Positions 28,475-37,157 of a stretch of 64,000 nucleotides of DNA are shown piece after piece; the stretch's first letter is position 1, and each line of letters begins with the position of its first letter. The DNA comes from Streptomyces sp. A3M-1-3. GTDB lineage: Bacteria; Actinomycetota; Actinomycetes; Streptomycetales; Streptomycetaceae. The stretch is taken from the NCBI RefSeq assembly GCF_024213665.1, contig NZ_JANAVP010000007.1, positions 1 through 64,000 on the forward strand, in the 5' to 3' direction. The translations under genes were made by a program, and so were the position numbers. Under the pieces are notes generated by a model. It saw only the letters and a list, made by a program, of their open reading frames with translations, did not search any database and had not been told where the DNA came from.

Positions 28475-28860
28475 TCCCCGTGGTGTGGACACACCGTCGC
28501 ACTCGGCCGGCCCCTCGCGGACGGCGCACGCCATGCCCAGTTCAAGAAACTGTGCGCCAACTGTCCTCTCAAGGACCGCTGCACCCGCTCCAAGACCGGC
28601 CGCGTCCTCAGCGTCCACGCCAAGTACGACCTGCTCAAAGCCGCCCGCGACCAAGACACCAGCGACCCCGGCCGGCAGGCCGAATACCGCCGCTGGCGAC
28701 CACCGGTCGAACGCGCAATCGCCTGGCTTGTCGCCGCGTGCCCTACGGCGGCGTCATCCTGGCTCCACAACCGCGCCGCGCCCTCAACCTCCGCCGCCTG
28801 ATCAACCTCGGACTCACCCGCACCAACGACACCTGGACGATCACCCCCGCACGCGCTTAA
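28475..28860 (+). pseudogene. 3' remnant of an IS1182-type transposase
   Basis: The frame from 28475 to about 28740 translates to VALGRPLADGARHAQFKKLC, then ANCPLKDRCTRSKTGRVLSV and PPVERAIAWLVAA. After a frameshift near 28740 a neighbouring frame continues LNLRRLINLGLTRTNDTWTI to a stop at 28860. The zinc-knuckle-like CANCPLKDRC, the PxVERAIAWLV block and the ending LNLRRLxNLGL are what I know from the C-termini of IS1182-family DDE transposases. The N-terminal two thirds and the first catalytic residues are missing, so it cannot be active. Confidence 0.75.
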
Positions 28861-29125
28861 CGCAAGAGGCCACCCGGCCCCCGGCCGGGCGCCCCCCACA
28901 CAAGATCTTCAGGGGCCTTCTAGACCGGTGTCGATTGTGGGACGCCGTGGACGAGTCGCACGCCGCGTTTGTCACCGCAGCCCGACGCAGTCTCCAGGAT
29001 GACGGGGTCCGCAGAATCCGTCGGACTCCGCAATCTGAGCACCAGTCCGATCAGGACTGAACGACAGCCCTGGTGTGATCGTTTGCCATCCAACCTGGTC
29101 GATGCAGGTCAGTGCGACCGAGTGA
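28861..29125. other. Gene-free stretch after the IS remnant
   Basis: 265 bases between the transposase remnant and the LacI gene stop. A small GC hairpin (CCCGGCC/GGCCGGG) follows the remnant. A short open frame (LWDAVDESHAAFVTAARR...) may be another fossil fragment, but I cannot identify it. Confidence 0.4.
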
Positions 29126-30151
29126 CTAACTTCGTTGGCAACGGACAACCGGGGGCTGGGACGAGGCGCGCACCCGCAGGCCCGCCGGAACCGTGAGCTG
29201 ACCGGGCGGTCCCGCCTGCCCCGACTCGACCAGGGCCACCAGGGCGGACACCGCCGACCTGGCTGTCCACTCTGGGTTCAGGGTGACCGTGCTCACTTCG
29301 AGTTCACCCTCGGCGTACCCCGGATCCTCACTCGCGCAGACCAGCAGCAGGTCGTCCGGTACGCGCAGCCCGTGGCGCGCGGCGGCGGCGAGGAGCTGGC
29401 GGCCACCCGGGTCGTACACGGTGTAAACGGCGTCGGGTCGGCGGGCCGCTGTCGCGAGTGCCGGGTCGAAGGCCCGGCCGACGCGGTCGTCCGGGCCGAA
29501 GGGAATCAGAAGCGGAACCTGACCGCGCTCCGTGCACCAGTGCTCGTACGCCTGGGTCACTGCGTGCGTGTAGTACTCGCGGCCGTAACCGGAATGGAGC
29601 GCGATGCGCCGGGCGCCCGCTGCCGCGAGATGGTCGAGCACCTCGCGTGTGGTTGCGGCATGGTCGTTGTCGACCCAGATGTCGCCGGGCCGCGGATCGG
29701 CGGGCCTGCCGTCGAAAACCACCGGAACCCCTCGGGCACGCAGCGCCCGCAGCACCGGATCGCCCTCGGGGCTGTCGAGCAGCAGCATCCCGTCAACGGC
29801 GAGGGTGTGCCACAGGGTCTCGGCGCCGCGCTCCGCGGGGAGGGTGGTCAGGGCGAATCCGTGGACGTGGGCGGCGGCGGTGGCGGCCGTCAGCCACCTG
29901 GAGAAATACGCGACTTCAACGAAGTTCCAGGCCAACCCGGCGTATGTGGTGACGGCCAGACCGAGGCTGCGGGTGCGGGTGCGGGGCGTGCGATGTGACC
30001 CGTAGCCCAGCCCCGTCGCGACCTCCCGGACCCGGCGGCGGGTGGCCTCGCCGATCCGGCCGGTTCCATTCAGGGCGTGTGAGACCGTCGCGGTGGACAC
30101 CTCTGCGGCGCGCGCGATGTCGGCGATGGTCGGTCCGGACACGCGCATCAT
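29126..30151 (-). CDS. LacI-family transcriptional regulator
   Basis: A 341-residue repressor. The N-terminal HTH is PTIADIARAAEVSTATVSHA (residues about 7-26), followed by the hinge helix region ATRRRVREVATGLGYG. The C-terminal two thirds is a periplasmic-binding-protein-like effector domain (VDGMLLLDSPEGDPVLRALR; DPGGRQLLAAAARHGLRVPD). It diverges from a Tat-exported amidohydrolase with 85 bases between the starts, which include an AACGTT-centred imperfect palindrome near 30219-30229. Self-regulation and control of the amidohydrolase are the natural expectation; the effector sugar is unknown. Confidence 0.9.
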   Translation of the reverse strand: MMRVSGPTIADIARAAEVSTATVSHALNGTGRIGEATRRRVREVATGLGYGSHRTPRTRTRSLGLAVTTYAGLAWNFVEVAYFSRWLTAATAAAHVHGFALTTLPAERGAETLWHTLAVDGMLLLDSPEGDPVLRALRARGVPVVFDGRPADPRPGDIWVDNDHAATTREVLDHLAAAGARRIALHSGYGREYYTHAVTQAYEHWCTERGQVPLLIPFGPDDRVGRAFDPALATAARRPDAVYTVYDPGGRQLLAAAARHGLRVPDDLLLVCASEDPGYAEGELEVSTVTLNPEWTARSAVSALVALVESGQAGPPGQLTVPAGLRVRASSQPPVVRCQRS

Positions 30152-30236
30152 CGTACGGATTCCGCAGCCGGAGGCGGGTTCTGGTTAAGGCGTTAATCAA
30201 ACAGTGTCCTGGCCACATCCAACGTTTGGAGTGGTC

Positions 30237-32162
30237 ATGACGTCTTCACCCTCCCTGTCCCGGCCTCTGCCCCGGGCCGTGTCCCGCCGTGAGCTCATCG
30301 CCGCCGCCGGAGCCGCGGGCGCGGCCGGTCTGCTCGGCACGGCCGCCGGCCCGGCCGCCGCGGCCGGTTCCCGTACGGCGGCCTCCGCGTCGCTGATCAT
30401 CCACAACGCGCGGGTGTTCACCGGGGTGGCGGGGGCCCGTCCGGCCGAGGCGGTGGCCGTCGGCCGGGACGGGAGAATCCTGGCCACCGGGACCGGCTCG
30501 GCGCTACGCCGGCTGATCGGCCGGGACACCGAGGTGGTCAATGCGCGCGGCAACACGGTGATGAGCGGCATCCACGACGGGCATGTGCACCCGCTGGGCG
30601 CGGGCGACCGGTCGCTGCGGCCTTCCCTGGAGGGCGCGGAGACCACCGTGGCCGAACTGCAGGAGATCCTGAAGGGGTTCCTGGCCGACACCGGGGGCGC
30701 GGCGCAGGAGCCGGACGGCTGGCTGGTGGTGGAGGACTGGAACCCGGTCGGCCTGCTGCCCACCGGCACGAATCCGCACCACTCGATGCTGGACGCCCTG
30801 CCGACCCGTCGCCCGGTGGCGCTGGTCGGCGGCGACGGGCACAACCTGTGGGCGAACCGGCGCGCGCTGGAGATCGCGGGTATCACGGCCGCCACCCCCG
30901 ACCCGGTCGGCGGCAGGATCGTCAAGGGGCCGGACGGGCAGCCGACCGGTCTACTGAAGGACGACGCACAGGAGCTGGTGCAACAGCACATCCCGGAGCC
31001 CACGCAGGCCGAGCTGGTCGCGGCGTGCGCGCAGGTGCTGGGCCAGGCCGCCGCCTCCGGTGTCACGACGATGATGGACGCGCTGGCCGGCCGCCATGAA
31101 CTGCGGCTCTACCAGGCTCTGGCGAAATCGGGGAAGCTGCCGCAGCGGATGCTGCCGGCGATCCGGCTGGATGCGGAGCAGGCACAGGACCCGGGGGCCT
31201 CGCTGGCATATGCCCGTGGGCTGCAGCGGGAGTTCCAGGGGGTGCGCGGACTGCGCTTCGGCATGGTCAAGGTGTTCCTGGACGGGGTCATCGAGTACCC
31301 GGCGCAGACGGCCGCGCTGTTGAAGCCGTATCTCGACGGCAACGGCAAGCCCACGAACAATCGGGGCGAACTCTATGTTTCCGCACGTGACTACGGGCGG
31401 CTGACCGCAGCGTTCAACCGGATCGGCTGGCAGATGCACGCGCACGGGCTGGGCGACCGGGCGGTACGTACGGCGCTCGACGGGTACGCGTACGCACGCC
31501 ACGCCACCGGGCGGCGTGACGCGCGCAACGCCATCGCCCACCTGCAACTCGTGGACCCGGCGGACCTGCGGCGCTTCGCTCAACTGGGCGTGGCGGCCTG
31601 TATGCAGCTGCAGTGGGCGGCCAAGGACACGTGGACGATGGAGGCGCTGCTTCCGTACATCGGTCCGGAGCGGCACCGCTGGATGTACCCGGCCCGCAGC
31701 CTGGAGAAGGCCGGGGCGAGGCTGGCGGGCGGCTCCGACTGGCCGGTCGACGCGCTGCAGGTGTGGAACCAGTTGCGGACGGCGATCGACCGCAAGGGCG
31801 CGTACGGCGAGGGCGAGCTGTACCGACGGCTGGAGGGGCTCAGCCGTGCGTCCGTCCTGCGGATGCACACCCTCGGCACGGCCTGGCAGTTGCGCCAGGA
31901 CGGGCTGACCGGAACCGTGGAGAAGGGCAAGGCCGCGGATCTGGTGCTGTTGGACCGGGATGTGACGCGCTGCCCGGTTCCGGACATCAGCGACACGAAG
32001 GTGGAGCTCACGCTGGTGGGCGGCCGCACGGTGCACGACGCGCACACGGCGACCGGGCGGGCGGCCGCGGCCCGGCTCACGCGCGCGGCGCAGGGCCCCC
32101 GCCCCGCCTCGTACGCCTCGGTGCACGGTGGGCGCCACCGCGCATGCGGGTGCGGGAGCTGA
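30237..32162 (+). CDS. Tat-exported amidohydrolase (YtcJ/Amidohydro_3 type)
   Basis: A 641-residue enzyme with a twin-arginine signal (VSRRELIAAAGAAGAAGLLG) followed by an Ala-rich h-region, so it is folded inside and exported. The metal-dependent hydrolase core starts SLIIHNARVFTG. HxH metal ligands lie in GIHDGHVHPLGAG, further His residues in QMHAHGLGDRAV, and the conserved Asp in LAGGSDWPVDALQVW. YtcJ-type members hydrolyse amides or cyclic imides, but the substrate cannot be read from sequence. ATG 30237 follows GGAG by five bases. It is divergent from the LacI gene. Confidence 0.88.
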   Translation: MTSSPSLSRPLPRAVSRRELIAAAGAAGAAGLLGTAAGPAAAAGSRTAASASLIIHNARVFTGVAGARPAEAVAVGRDGRILATGTGSALRRLIGRDTEVVNARGNTVMSGIHDGHVHPLGAGDRSLRPSLEGAETTVAELQEILKGFLADTGGAAQEPDGWLVVEDWNPVGLLPTGTNPHHSMLDALPTRRPVALVGGDGHNLWANRRALEIAGITAATPDPVGGRIVKGPDGQPTGLLKDDAQELVQQHIPEPTQAELVAACAQVLGQAAASGVTTMMDALAGRHELRLYQALAKSGKLPQRMLPAIRLDAEQAQDPGASLAYARGLQREFQGVRGLRFGMVKVFLDGVIEYPAQTAALLKPYLDGNGKPTNNRGELYVSARDYGRLTAAFNRIGWQMHAHGLGDRAVRTALDGYAYARHATGRRDARNAIAHLQLVDPADLRRFAQLGVAACMQLQWAAKDTWTMEALLPYIGPERHRWMYPARSLEKAGARLAGGSDWPVDALQVWNQLRTAIDRKGAYGEGELYRRLEGLSRASVLRMHTLGTAWQLRQDGLTGTVEKGKAADLVLLDRDVTRCPVPDISDTKVELTLVGGRTVHDAHTATGRAAAARLTRAAQGPRPASYASVHGGRHRACGCGS

Positions 32163-32203
32163 CGGGCGGTAACACCCGTATGCCACACCCACGGCGAGCG
32201 CCA

Positions 32204-32219
32204 TCTCATATCTGAGATA
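32204..32219. promoter_or_regulatory. Inverted repeat ATCTCA-TATC-TGAGAT over the HTH-MurA promoter
   Basis: Perfect 6-bp arms with a 4-bp spacer. The right arm runs into the TAACGT -10 element at 32219-32224, which ends 6 bases before ATG 32231. A protein bound here would block the promoter. The downstream gene product has its own HTH, so autoregulation is likely. Confidence 0.6.
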
Positions 32220-32224
32220 ACGTT
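32219..32224 (+). promoter_or_regulatory. -10 element TAACGT, leaderless start
   Basis: TAnnnT hexamer ending 6 bases before ATG 32231 with no Shine-Dalgarno sequence, overlapping the inverted repeat at 32204-32219. Confidence 0.55.
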
Positions 32225-32230
32225 CGCCCC

Positions 32231-33760
32231 ATGGCAGACGACTACCTCGTACGCATCGGCAAGCTCATCCGTGACGCCCGTCAGCATCGCGGCTGGACAC
32301 AGAGTCAGCTTGCCGATGCGCTCGGCACCAGCCAGAGCGCCGTGAACCGCATTGAGCGCGGCAATCAGAACATCAGCCTTGAGATGATCGCTCGAATCGG
32401 CGAAGCCCTCGACAGCGAGATCGTCTCCCTCGGCTACGCCGGACCGATGCATCTGCGCGTGGTCGGCAGGCGCCGGCTGTCCGGTGCCATCGACGTCAAG
32501 ACCAGCAAGAACGCGTGCGTCGCGCTGCTCTGCGGCTCGCTGCTCAACAATGGCCGCACGGTACTGCGGCGGGTCGCCCGGATCGAGGAAGTCTACCGGC
32601 TCCTCGAGGTGCTGGGCTCCATCGGCGTACGCACCCGGTGGATCAACGACGGGACCGATCTGGAGATCGTGCCGCCGGCCGAGCTCAACATGGAAGCCAT
32701 CGACGCGGACGCCGCGCGCCGGACCCGGAGCATCATCATGTTCCTCGGCCCGCTGCTGCACCGGATGGACCACTTCACGCTCCCGTACGCGGGCGGCTGC
32801 GACCTCGGCACCCGCACCATCGAGCCGCACATGATCGCGCTGCGCCGCTTCGGCCTGGACATCACCGCGACCGAAGGGCTCTACCACGCCCAGGTGGAAC
32901 GCGCCGTCGTCCCGGACCGCCCCATCGTGCTGACCGAGCGCGGTGACACGGTGACCGAGAACGCGCTGCTGGCCGCCGCCCGGCACAACGGCGTCACCGT
33001 CATCCGCAACGCCTCCTCCAACTACATGGTCCAGGACCTGTGCTTCTTCCTGGAGGCCCTGGGTGTACGGGTAGACGGCGTCGGCACCACCACGCTCACC
33101 GTGCACGGCATCCCGAATATCGACGTGGACGTCGACTACTCCCCCTCCGAGGACCCGGTCGAGGCGATGAGCCTGCTGGCGGCCGCTGTTGTCACCGAGT
33201 CCGAACTCACCATCCGCCGCGTCCCGATCGAGTTCCTGGAGATCGAGCTCGCGGTCCTGGAGGAGATGGGACTCGACCACGACCGCTCCGCCGAGTACAC
33301 GGCCGACAACGGCCGCACCCGGCTGGTGGACCTCACGGTCCGGCCCTCCAAGCTGGAGGCGCCGATCGACAAGATCCACCCCATGCCGTTCCCGGGCCTG
33401 AACATCGACAACGTGCCCTTCTTCGCGGCCATCGCGGCGGTGGCCCAGGGCAAGACCCTGATCCACGACTGGGTCTACGACAACCGCGCGATCTACCTCA
33501 CCGACCTCAACCGCCTCGGCGGCCGCCTCCAGCTCCTCGACCCGCACCGGGTCCTGGTGGAGGGCCCCACCCGCTGGCGCGCGGCGGAGATGATGTGCCC
33601 GCCGGCCCTGCGGCCGGCGGTGGTCGTCCTGCTGGCGATGATGGCGGCGGAGGGCACCTCCGTACTGCGCAACGTCTATGTCATCAACCGCGGTTACGAG
33701 GAACTGGCGGAGCGCCTGAACTCGGTGGGCGCGCAGATCGAGATCTTCCGGGACATCTGA
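32231..33760 (+). CDS. murA: HTH-fused UDP-N-acetylglucosamine 1-carboxyvinyltransferase (MurA paralogue)
   Basis: A 509-residue fusion. Residues about 7-65 are an XRE-type HTH (IRDARQHRGWTQSQLADALG, then SAVNRIERG). From about 75 onward it is an EPSP-synthase-fold MurA, which transfers enolpyruvate from PEP to UDP-GlcNAc at the start of peptidoglycan synthesis. The substrate-binding Lys-Asn (SKNA, 92-95), the PEP-reactive Cys in AGGCDLGTR (Cys190) and NRGYEELAERLNSVGA are kept; the usual DLRAG motif is ALRPA. Plain MurA lacks the HTH, so this may both make UDP-GlcNAc-enolpyruvate and sense it to control transcription. The transcript appears leaderless. Confidence 0.92.
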   Translation: MADDYLVRIGKLIRDARQHRGWTQSQLADALGTSQSAVNRIERGNQNISLEMIARIGEALDSEIVSLGYAGPMHLRVVGRRRLSGAIDVKTSKNACVALLCGSLLNNGRTVLRRVARIEEVYRLLEVLGSIGVRTRWINDGTDLEIVPPAELNMEAIDADAARRTRSIIMFLGPLLHRMDHFTLPYAGGCDLGTRTIEPHMIALRRFGLDITATEGLYHAQVERAVVPDRPIVLTERGDTVTENALLAAARHNGVTVIRNASSNYMVQDLCFFLEALGVRVDGVGTTTLTVHGIPNIDVDVDYSPSEDPVEAMSLLAAAVVTESELTIRRVPIEFLEIELAVLEEMGLDHDRSAEYTADNGRTRLVDLTVRPSKLEAPIDKIHPMPFPGLNIDNVPFFAAIAAVAQGKTLIHDWVYDNRAIYLTDLNRLGGRLQLLDPHRVLVEGPTRWRAAEMMCPPALRPAVVVLLAMMAAEGTSVLRNVYVINRGYEELAERLNSVGAQIEIFRDI

Positions 33761-33776
33761 TGCGGGTGTGACCCGA

Positions 33777-33818
33777 CGGCCTCTCCGACCAGGCAAAAAT
33801 AGCCGCTCAGAGAGGCCG
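33777..33818. terminator. Convergent terminator
   Basis: Arms CGGCCTCTC and GAGAGGCCG with a 24-base loop containing an A-run, placed between the convergent HTH-MurA and membrane-protein genes. It can serve both strands. Confidence 0.65.
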
Positions 33819-33911
33819 CGGTGTGTGAACTTGCGCACGGCGCGCGCCAAAGTCGGCGCGTTGCCGGCCGGGCTGCGTCCACAGCTGCGCCGGCGGGAAC
33901 CCGTCGCACGC

Positions 33912-35270
33912 TCACCGTGGCGGCGGCTCCTGCACCGGCGTCTCGAGTGTGCTTCTGGCGGCCTCGCCTTCCGCGAGGAATTCCACCAGCGCCAGAGCGA
34001 TGAGCAGGACGAGCACGATGCCGACGACGACCCACCCGGTGGGATAGCTCCACAGGATGTACGTCACGACGGCCGCAGCGACCAGAACCCAGGTGATCCA
34101 GGTCCGGTGACGCTGGACGAACGGGCCAACCGGGCCTGTGCGCAGGCCCGCGCGGTCGGCGGTGGAGCGGACCGCGCCGATGCCCGAGTTCCACAGCTGT
34201 CGTACGAGCCTGGCCCAGCGGCCGGGACCGGTGAGCCAGGCGGCCAGCGCGATCACCACGCCGAGCACCACGGTCATCCGGACCGTGGTGCGCAGATAGC
34301 GTGTCAGCGCGTCGTAGACGGACTCGGCGGCGGGCTGCGAGACGCTGTCCGGCAGCGCGTTCAGATACACCACGCGGAAGACGGTCAGGCCGGCGCCGAG
34401 CAGCAGCGTGGCGAAGGCGAAGGCGAGTGCGGACGCCACGAGAACGCGCCGGCGGTGGCGCGAGAGCAGCACCCCGGCGGCCACCAGCAGCACCGAGAGC
34501 ACCGGCAGCCAGAATCCGGCGATCTGAAGGAGCCGGAAGCCCGTCTTGACCTTGCCGATGTTGTCGGCGCGCAGGACGGTGAAGTCGGTGTGCACCTCGG
34601 GGATCCTTGCCGCCACCGTCATGCCTTCGTCGACGAGGCGCTGTTTGACCTGGTCGACGACCGGGGCGAGGTCGACGGTCACCGAGTCGTTGTTGATCTT
34701 CACGGCGCTGTCGCCACTGCCTGTCAGGGCCTTGTTGACGGCGGCATGAATCCTGCGGTTGGCGCCGGTCCAGATCCGCTCGAAGGTGTCCGAGGCGATG
34801 ATCTCCTGTGCCTTGTCGTGTACGAAGCTGCGCACGGCGCTCTCCAAGGAGTTGCCGAGCTTGCCGAGCGCCTTCTCCAGCCGGGGCCGGTCCGCCGGGG
34901 CCGCCCCTTCCAGCAGGGTCGCCAGGTCGATGTGCTCCATCACCGCGTTGGTGACCCGGTTCGCGGCGGCGGCCTGGACGTCCGGGTCGGAGGCGAGCGG
35001 TGCGACCGTGGCGACGTACCGGTCCGTGTCGCCCACCTCGTCCGCCGTCCACGCCGCCACGGCGGCGAGCGGTGCGAGGATGCAGCCGATGACGATGAGC
35101 AGCGCCGCGAAGGACGACCTCCACCGGTGCCCGGGAGCCCGGTCCGCCTTGTCGGCCTCCAGCTCGGCGATGCGGGTGCTCAGCTGCTCCAGTTCGGAGC
35201 GTCCGTCGCCCGCGCTGCCCGGCGTGCGGGCAGGATCCGCGCCAGGGCCCGCTGCTCCCTCGTCCGCCAT
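33912..35270 (-). CDS. Conserved integral membrane protein, unknown function
   Basis: A 452-residue protein. A short acidic coiled coil (SELEQLSTRIAELEADKADR, about 24-43) precedes the first membrane helix (SSFAALLIVIGCILAPLAAV). A long external domain of about 170 residues rich in Asp and Val follows (DRYVATVAPLASDPDVQAAA). Four or five more membrane helices lie in the second half. No enzymatic motif is visible. Homologues are common in Streptomyces as hypothetical integral membrane proteins. It is not in an operon: the next same-strand gene is 240 bases away behind a hairpin. Confidence 0.8.
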   Translation of the reverse strand: MADEGAAGPGADPARTPGSAGDGRSELEQLSTRIAELEADKADRAPGHRWRSSFAALLIVIGCILAPLAAVAAWTADEVGDTDRYVATVAPLASDPDVQAAAANRVTNAVMEHIDLATLLEGAAPADRPRLEKALGKLGNSLESAVRSFVHDKAQEIIASDTFERIWTGANRRIHAAVNKALTGSGDSAVKINNDSVTVDLAPVVDQVKQRLVDEGMTVAARIPEVHTDFTVLRADNIGKVKTGFRLLQIAGFWLPVLSVLLVAAGVLLSRHRRRVLVASALAFAFATLLLGAGLTVFRVVYLNALPDSVSQPAAESVYDALTRYLRTTVRMTVVLGVVIALAAWLTGPGRWARLVRQLWNSGIGAVRSTADRAGLRTGPVGPFVQRHRTWITWVLVAAAVVTYILWSYPTGWVVVGIVLVLLIALALVEFLAEGEAARSTLETPVQEPPPR

Positions 35271-35483
35271 GGCGCGCCCTCCCCGTATCTATGGGTTCGA
35301 CGCCATCAGACCCCGCGGGGCGGACACACGCGAGCGCTCCGCGCCTGTACGGACGAACGACACGCGGCATCGCGCAACGTGCGCCTCGTCAACGCACCGG
35401 CGTACGCCCCAGGCTCCGCGGGAGCGCCTGGGAGGCCGGGATCATGCCCGCTGGAGTTCCGCTCATCGGCCCGCCGGCAGGGT

Positions 35484-35517
35484 CCCTGAGGCCGTTCCCC
35501 GCCGGGCGGCCTCAGGG
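35484..35517 (-). terminator. Terminator at the end of the MFS gene
   Basis: Arms CCCTGAGGCCG/CGGCCTCAGGG with a 12-base loop. The arm overlaps the stop codon of the exporter gene by a few bases. Confidence 0.75.
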
Positions 35518-37056
35518 GCCTGGGCCGATCCCGCCCTGGAGGCGTTCCAGGTCCGCCGGGCGGACCTGGATGACCAGGAGTGCGATCACGGCGGCGACCA
35601 CTGTGAAGGCGGCCGCCACGATGAAGGCCGCGGATACTCCGGATGTGAGGACCTGGTCGCCCCAGGGGGCGGGGAGCTGCCCGGTGCGCTCGAACTGCAG
35701 CCGCTCCGCCGGGGTGGCCTGGGCCAGGAAGCGCGGCACCTGGGTCTCGGCCTCGTTGCCGCTGGCTGTGCCGAACACCGTGACCAGGATGGACAGCCCC
35801 AGCGCGCCGCCCACCTGCTGGGTGGCGTTGAGCAGTCCCGAGGCGGCGCCCGATTCGTGGGCCGGGACGCCGGAGACGGCCATCAGCGTCAGCGACACGA
35901 ACTGCATGCCCATGCCCATGCTGAAGACGAGCATCGGCCCGAGGATGCTGCCCAGGTACGTGGAGTGGATGTCGGTCAGGGTCAGCCAGGCCAGACCCAC
36001 CGCGGCCAGGATCGCCCCGGTCACCATGAACGGCTTCGGACCGTACTTCGGCAGGAGTTGGGACGCCAGCCCCGCGCCGACCGCGATGACCGCGCTGACG
36101 GGCAGGAAGGCGAGGCCGGCCTGGAGCGGGCTGAAGTCCAGCACGTTCTGTACGAAGAGCGTCAGGAAGAAGAACATGCCGAAGATCGCGGCGGCGAGGC
36201 TCAGCATGATGCCGTATGTGCCCGCGCGGTTGCGGTCGGCGAACATCTTCAGCGGCGTGATCGGCTGCCTCGACCGCCTCTCGACCAGGAGGAAGACCGC
36301 GAGCAGTACGACCGCCGCGGCGAACGACGCGAGGGTGAGACGGTCCCGCCAGCCTTCCTGTGCTGCGCGGATGAAGCCGTAGACCAGCAGGACCATACCG
36401 AGCGTGGAGGTCAGCGCCCCGGCGAAGTCGAAGCGGCCGGGATGGCGCTCGGACTCCCTGATCCAGCGGGGCGTGGCGAGAACGATGAGCAGCCCGATGG
36501 GTACGTTGACGAAGAAGACCCAGCGCCAGTCGAGCCATTCGACGAGCATGCCGCCGGCCAGCAGGCCGATCGCGCCGCCGCCGGCCGAGACCGCGGCGAA
36601 AACGCCGAATGCCCGGTTGCGTGCCGGGCCTTCGGTGAACGTCGTGGTGATCAGTGCGAGCGACGTCGGCGAGGCGATGGCGCCACCCACGCCCTGGAGG
36701 GCGCGGGCCGCGAGGAGTTGACCGGCGTTCTGGGCCAGGCCGCCCAGCAGCGACGCGACGACGAACAGCACCACACCGGAGATGAAGACCCGGCGGCGGC
36801 CGAGGATGTCCCCGGCGCGGCCGCCGAGGAGGAGCAGGCCGCCGAAGGTGAGGGTGTAGGCGTTGACCACCCAGGACAGGCTTGTGGTGGAGAAGTTCAG
36901 CGAGTTCTGGATGTGCGGCAGCGCGATGTTCACGATGGTGATGTCGAGGACCACCATCAGCTGGCACGAGGCGATGACGAGAAGGGCGATACCGTTCCCG
37001 CCGCCTCTTTGCGGGGCGGCGGTCTGCGGAGGTGGGGTCGGCTGCGAGGTCGGCAT
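35512..37056 (-). CDS. MFS exporter, DHA2 (14-TM) family
   Basis: A 514-residue drug/proton antiporter-type transporter. The DHA2 motif D1 region LDITIVNIALPHIQNSL is at the first helix, motif A GGRAGDILGRRRVF follows, then motif C-like FVVASLLGGLAQNAGQL and about fourteen hydrophobic segments in all. Related proteins export antibiotics, dyes or quaternary ammonium compounds; nothing here shows the substrate. No dedicated TetR/MarR regulator sits beside it. I take ATG 37056 because the conserved part begins soon after it; no clear ribosome site is visible. Confidence 0.9.
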   Translation of the reverse strand: MPTSQPTPPPQTAAPQRGGGNGIALLVIASCQLMVVLDITIVNIALPHIQNSLNFSTTSLSWVVNAYTLTFGGLLLLGGRAGDILGRRRVFISGVVLFVVASLLGGLAQNAGQLLAARALQGVGGAIASPTSLALITTTFTEGPARNRAFGVFAAVSAGGGAIGLLAGGMLVEWLDWRWVFFVNVPIGLLIVLATPRWIRESERHPGRFDFAGALTSTLGMVLLVYGFIRAAQEGWRDRLTLASFAAAVVLLAVFLLVERRSRQPITPLKMFADRNRAGTYGIMLSLAAAIFGMFFFLTLFVQNVLDFSPLQAGLAFLPVSAVIAVGAGLASQLLPKYGPKPFMVTGAILAAVGLAWLTLTDIHSTYLGSILGPMLVFSMGMGMQFVSLTLMAVSGVPAHESGAASGLLNATQQVGGALGLSILVTVFGTASGNEAETQVPRFLAQATPAERLQFERTGQLPAPWGDQVLTSGVSAAFIVAAAFTVVAAVIALLVIQVRPADLERLQGGIGPGP

Positions 37057-37157
37057 GGCGCATCGTGCCCGCACGAGAGTTCACCCGCACGAGGGATCAG
37101 TGGGCGGTTTCGTCCACTATTTGACGGTAAGCCCTGGGTCGGCCCACCACTAGTCGA

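Noticed and set aside
28000..28860. Plus-strand frame of 286 codons opposite the FGE-like gene
   Set aside because: Its first half is antisense shadow; only the last roughly 40 codons belong to the transposase remnant after a frameshift.
30204..30236. Upstream extension of the amidohydrolase start (MSWPHPTFGVV)
   Set aside because: ATG 30237 has GGAG at good distance and begins a proper Tat signal; the extension overlaps the divergent promoter.
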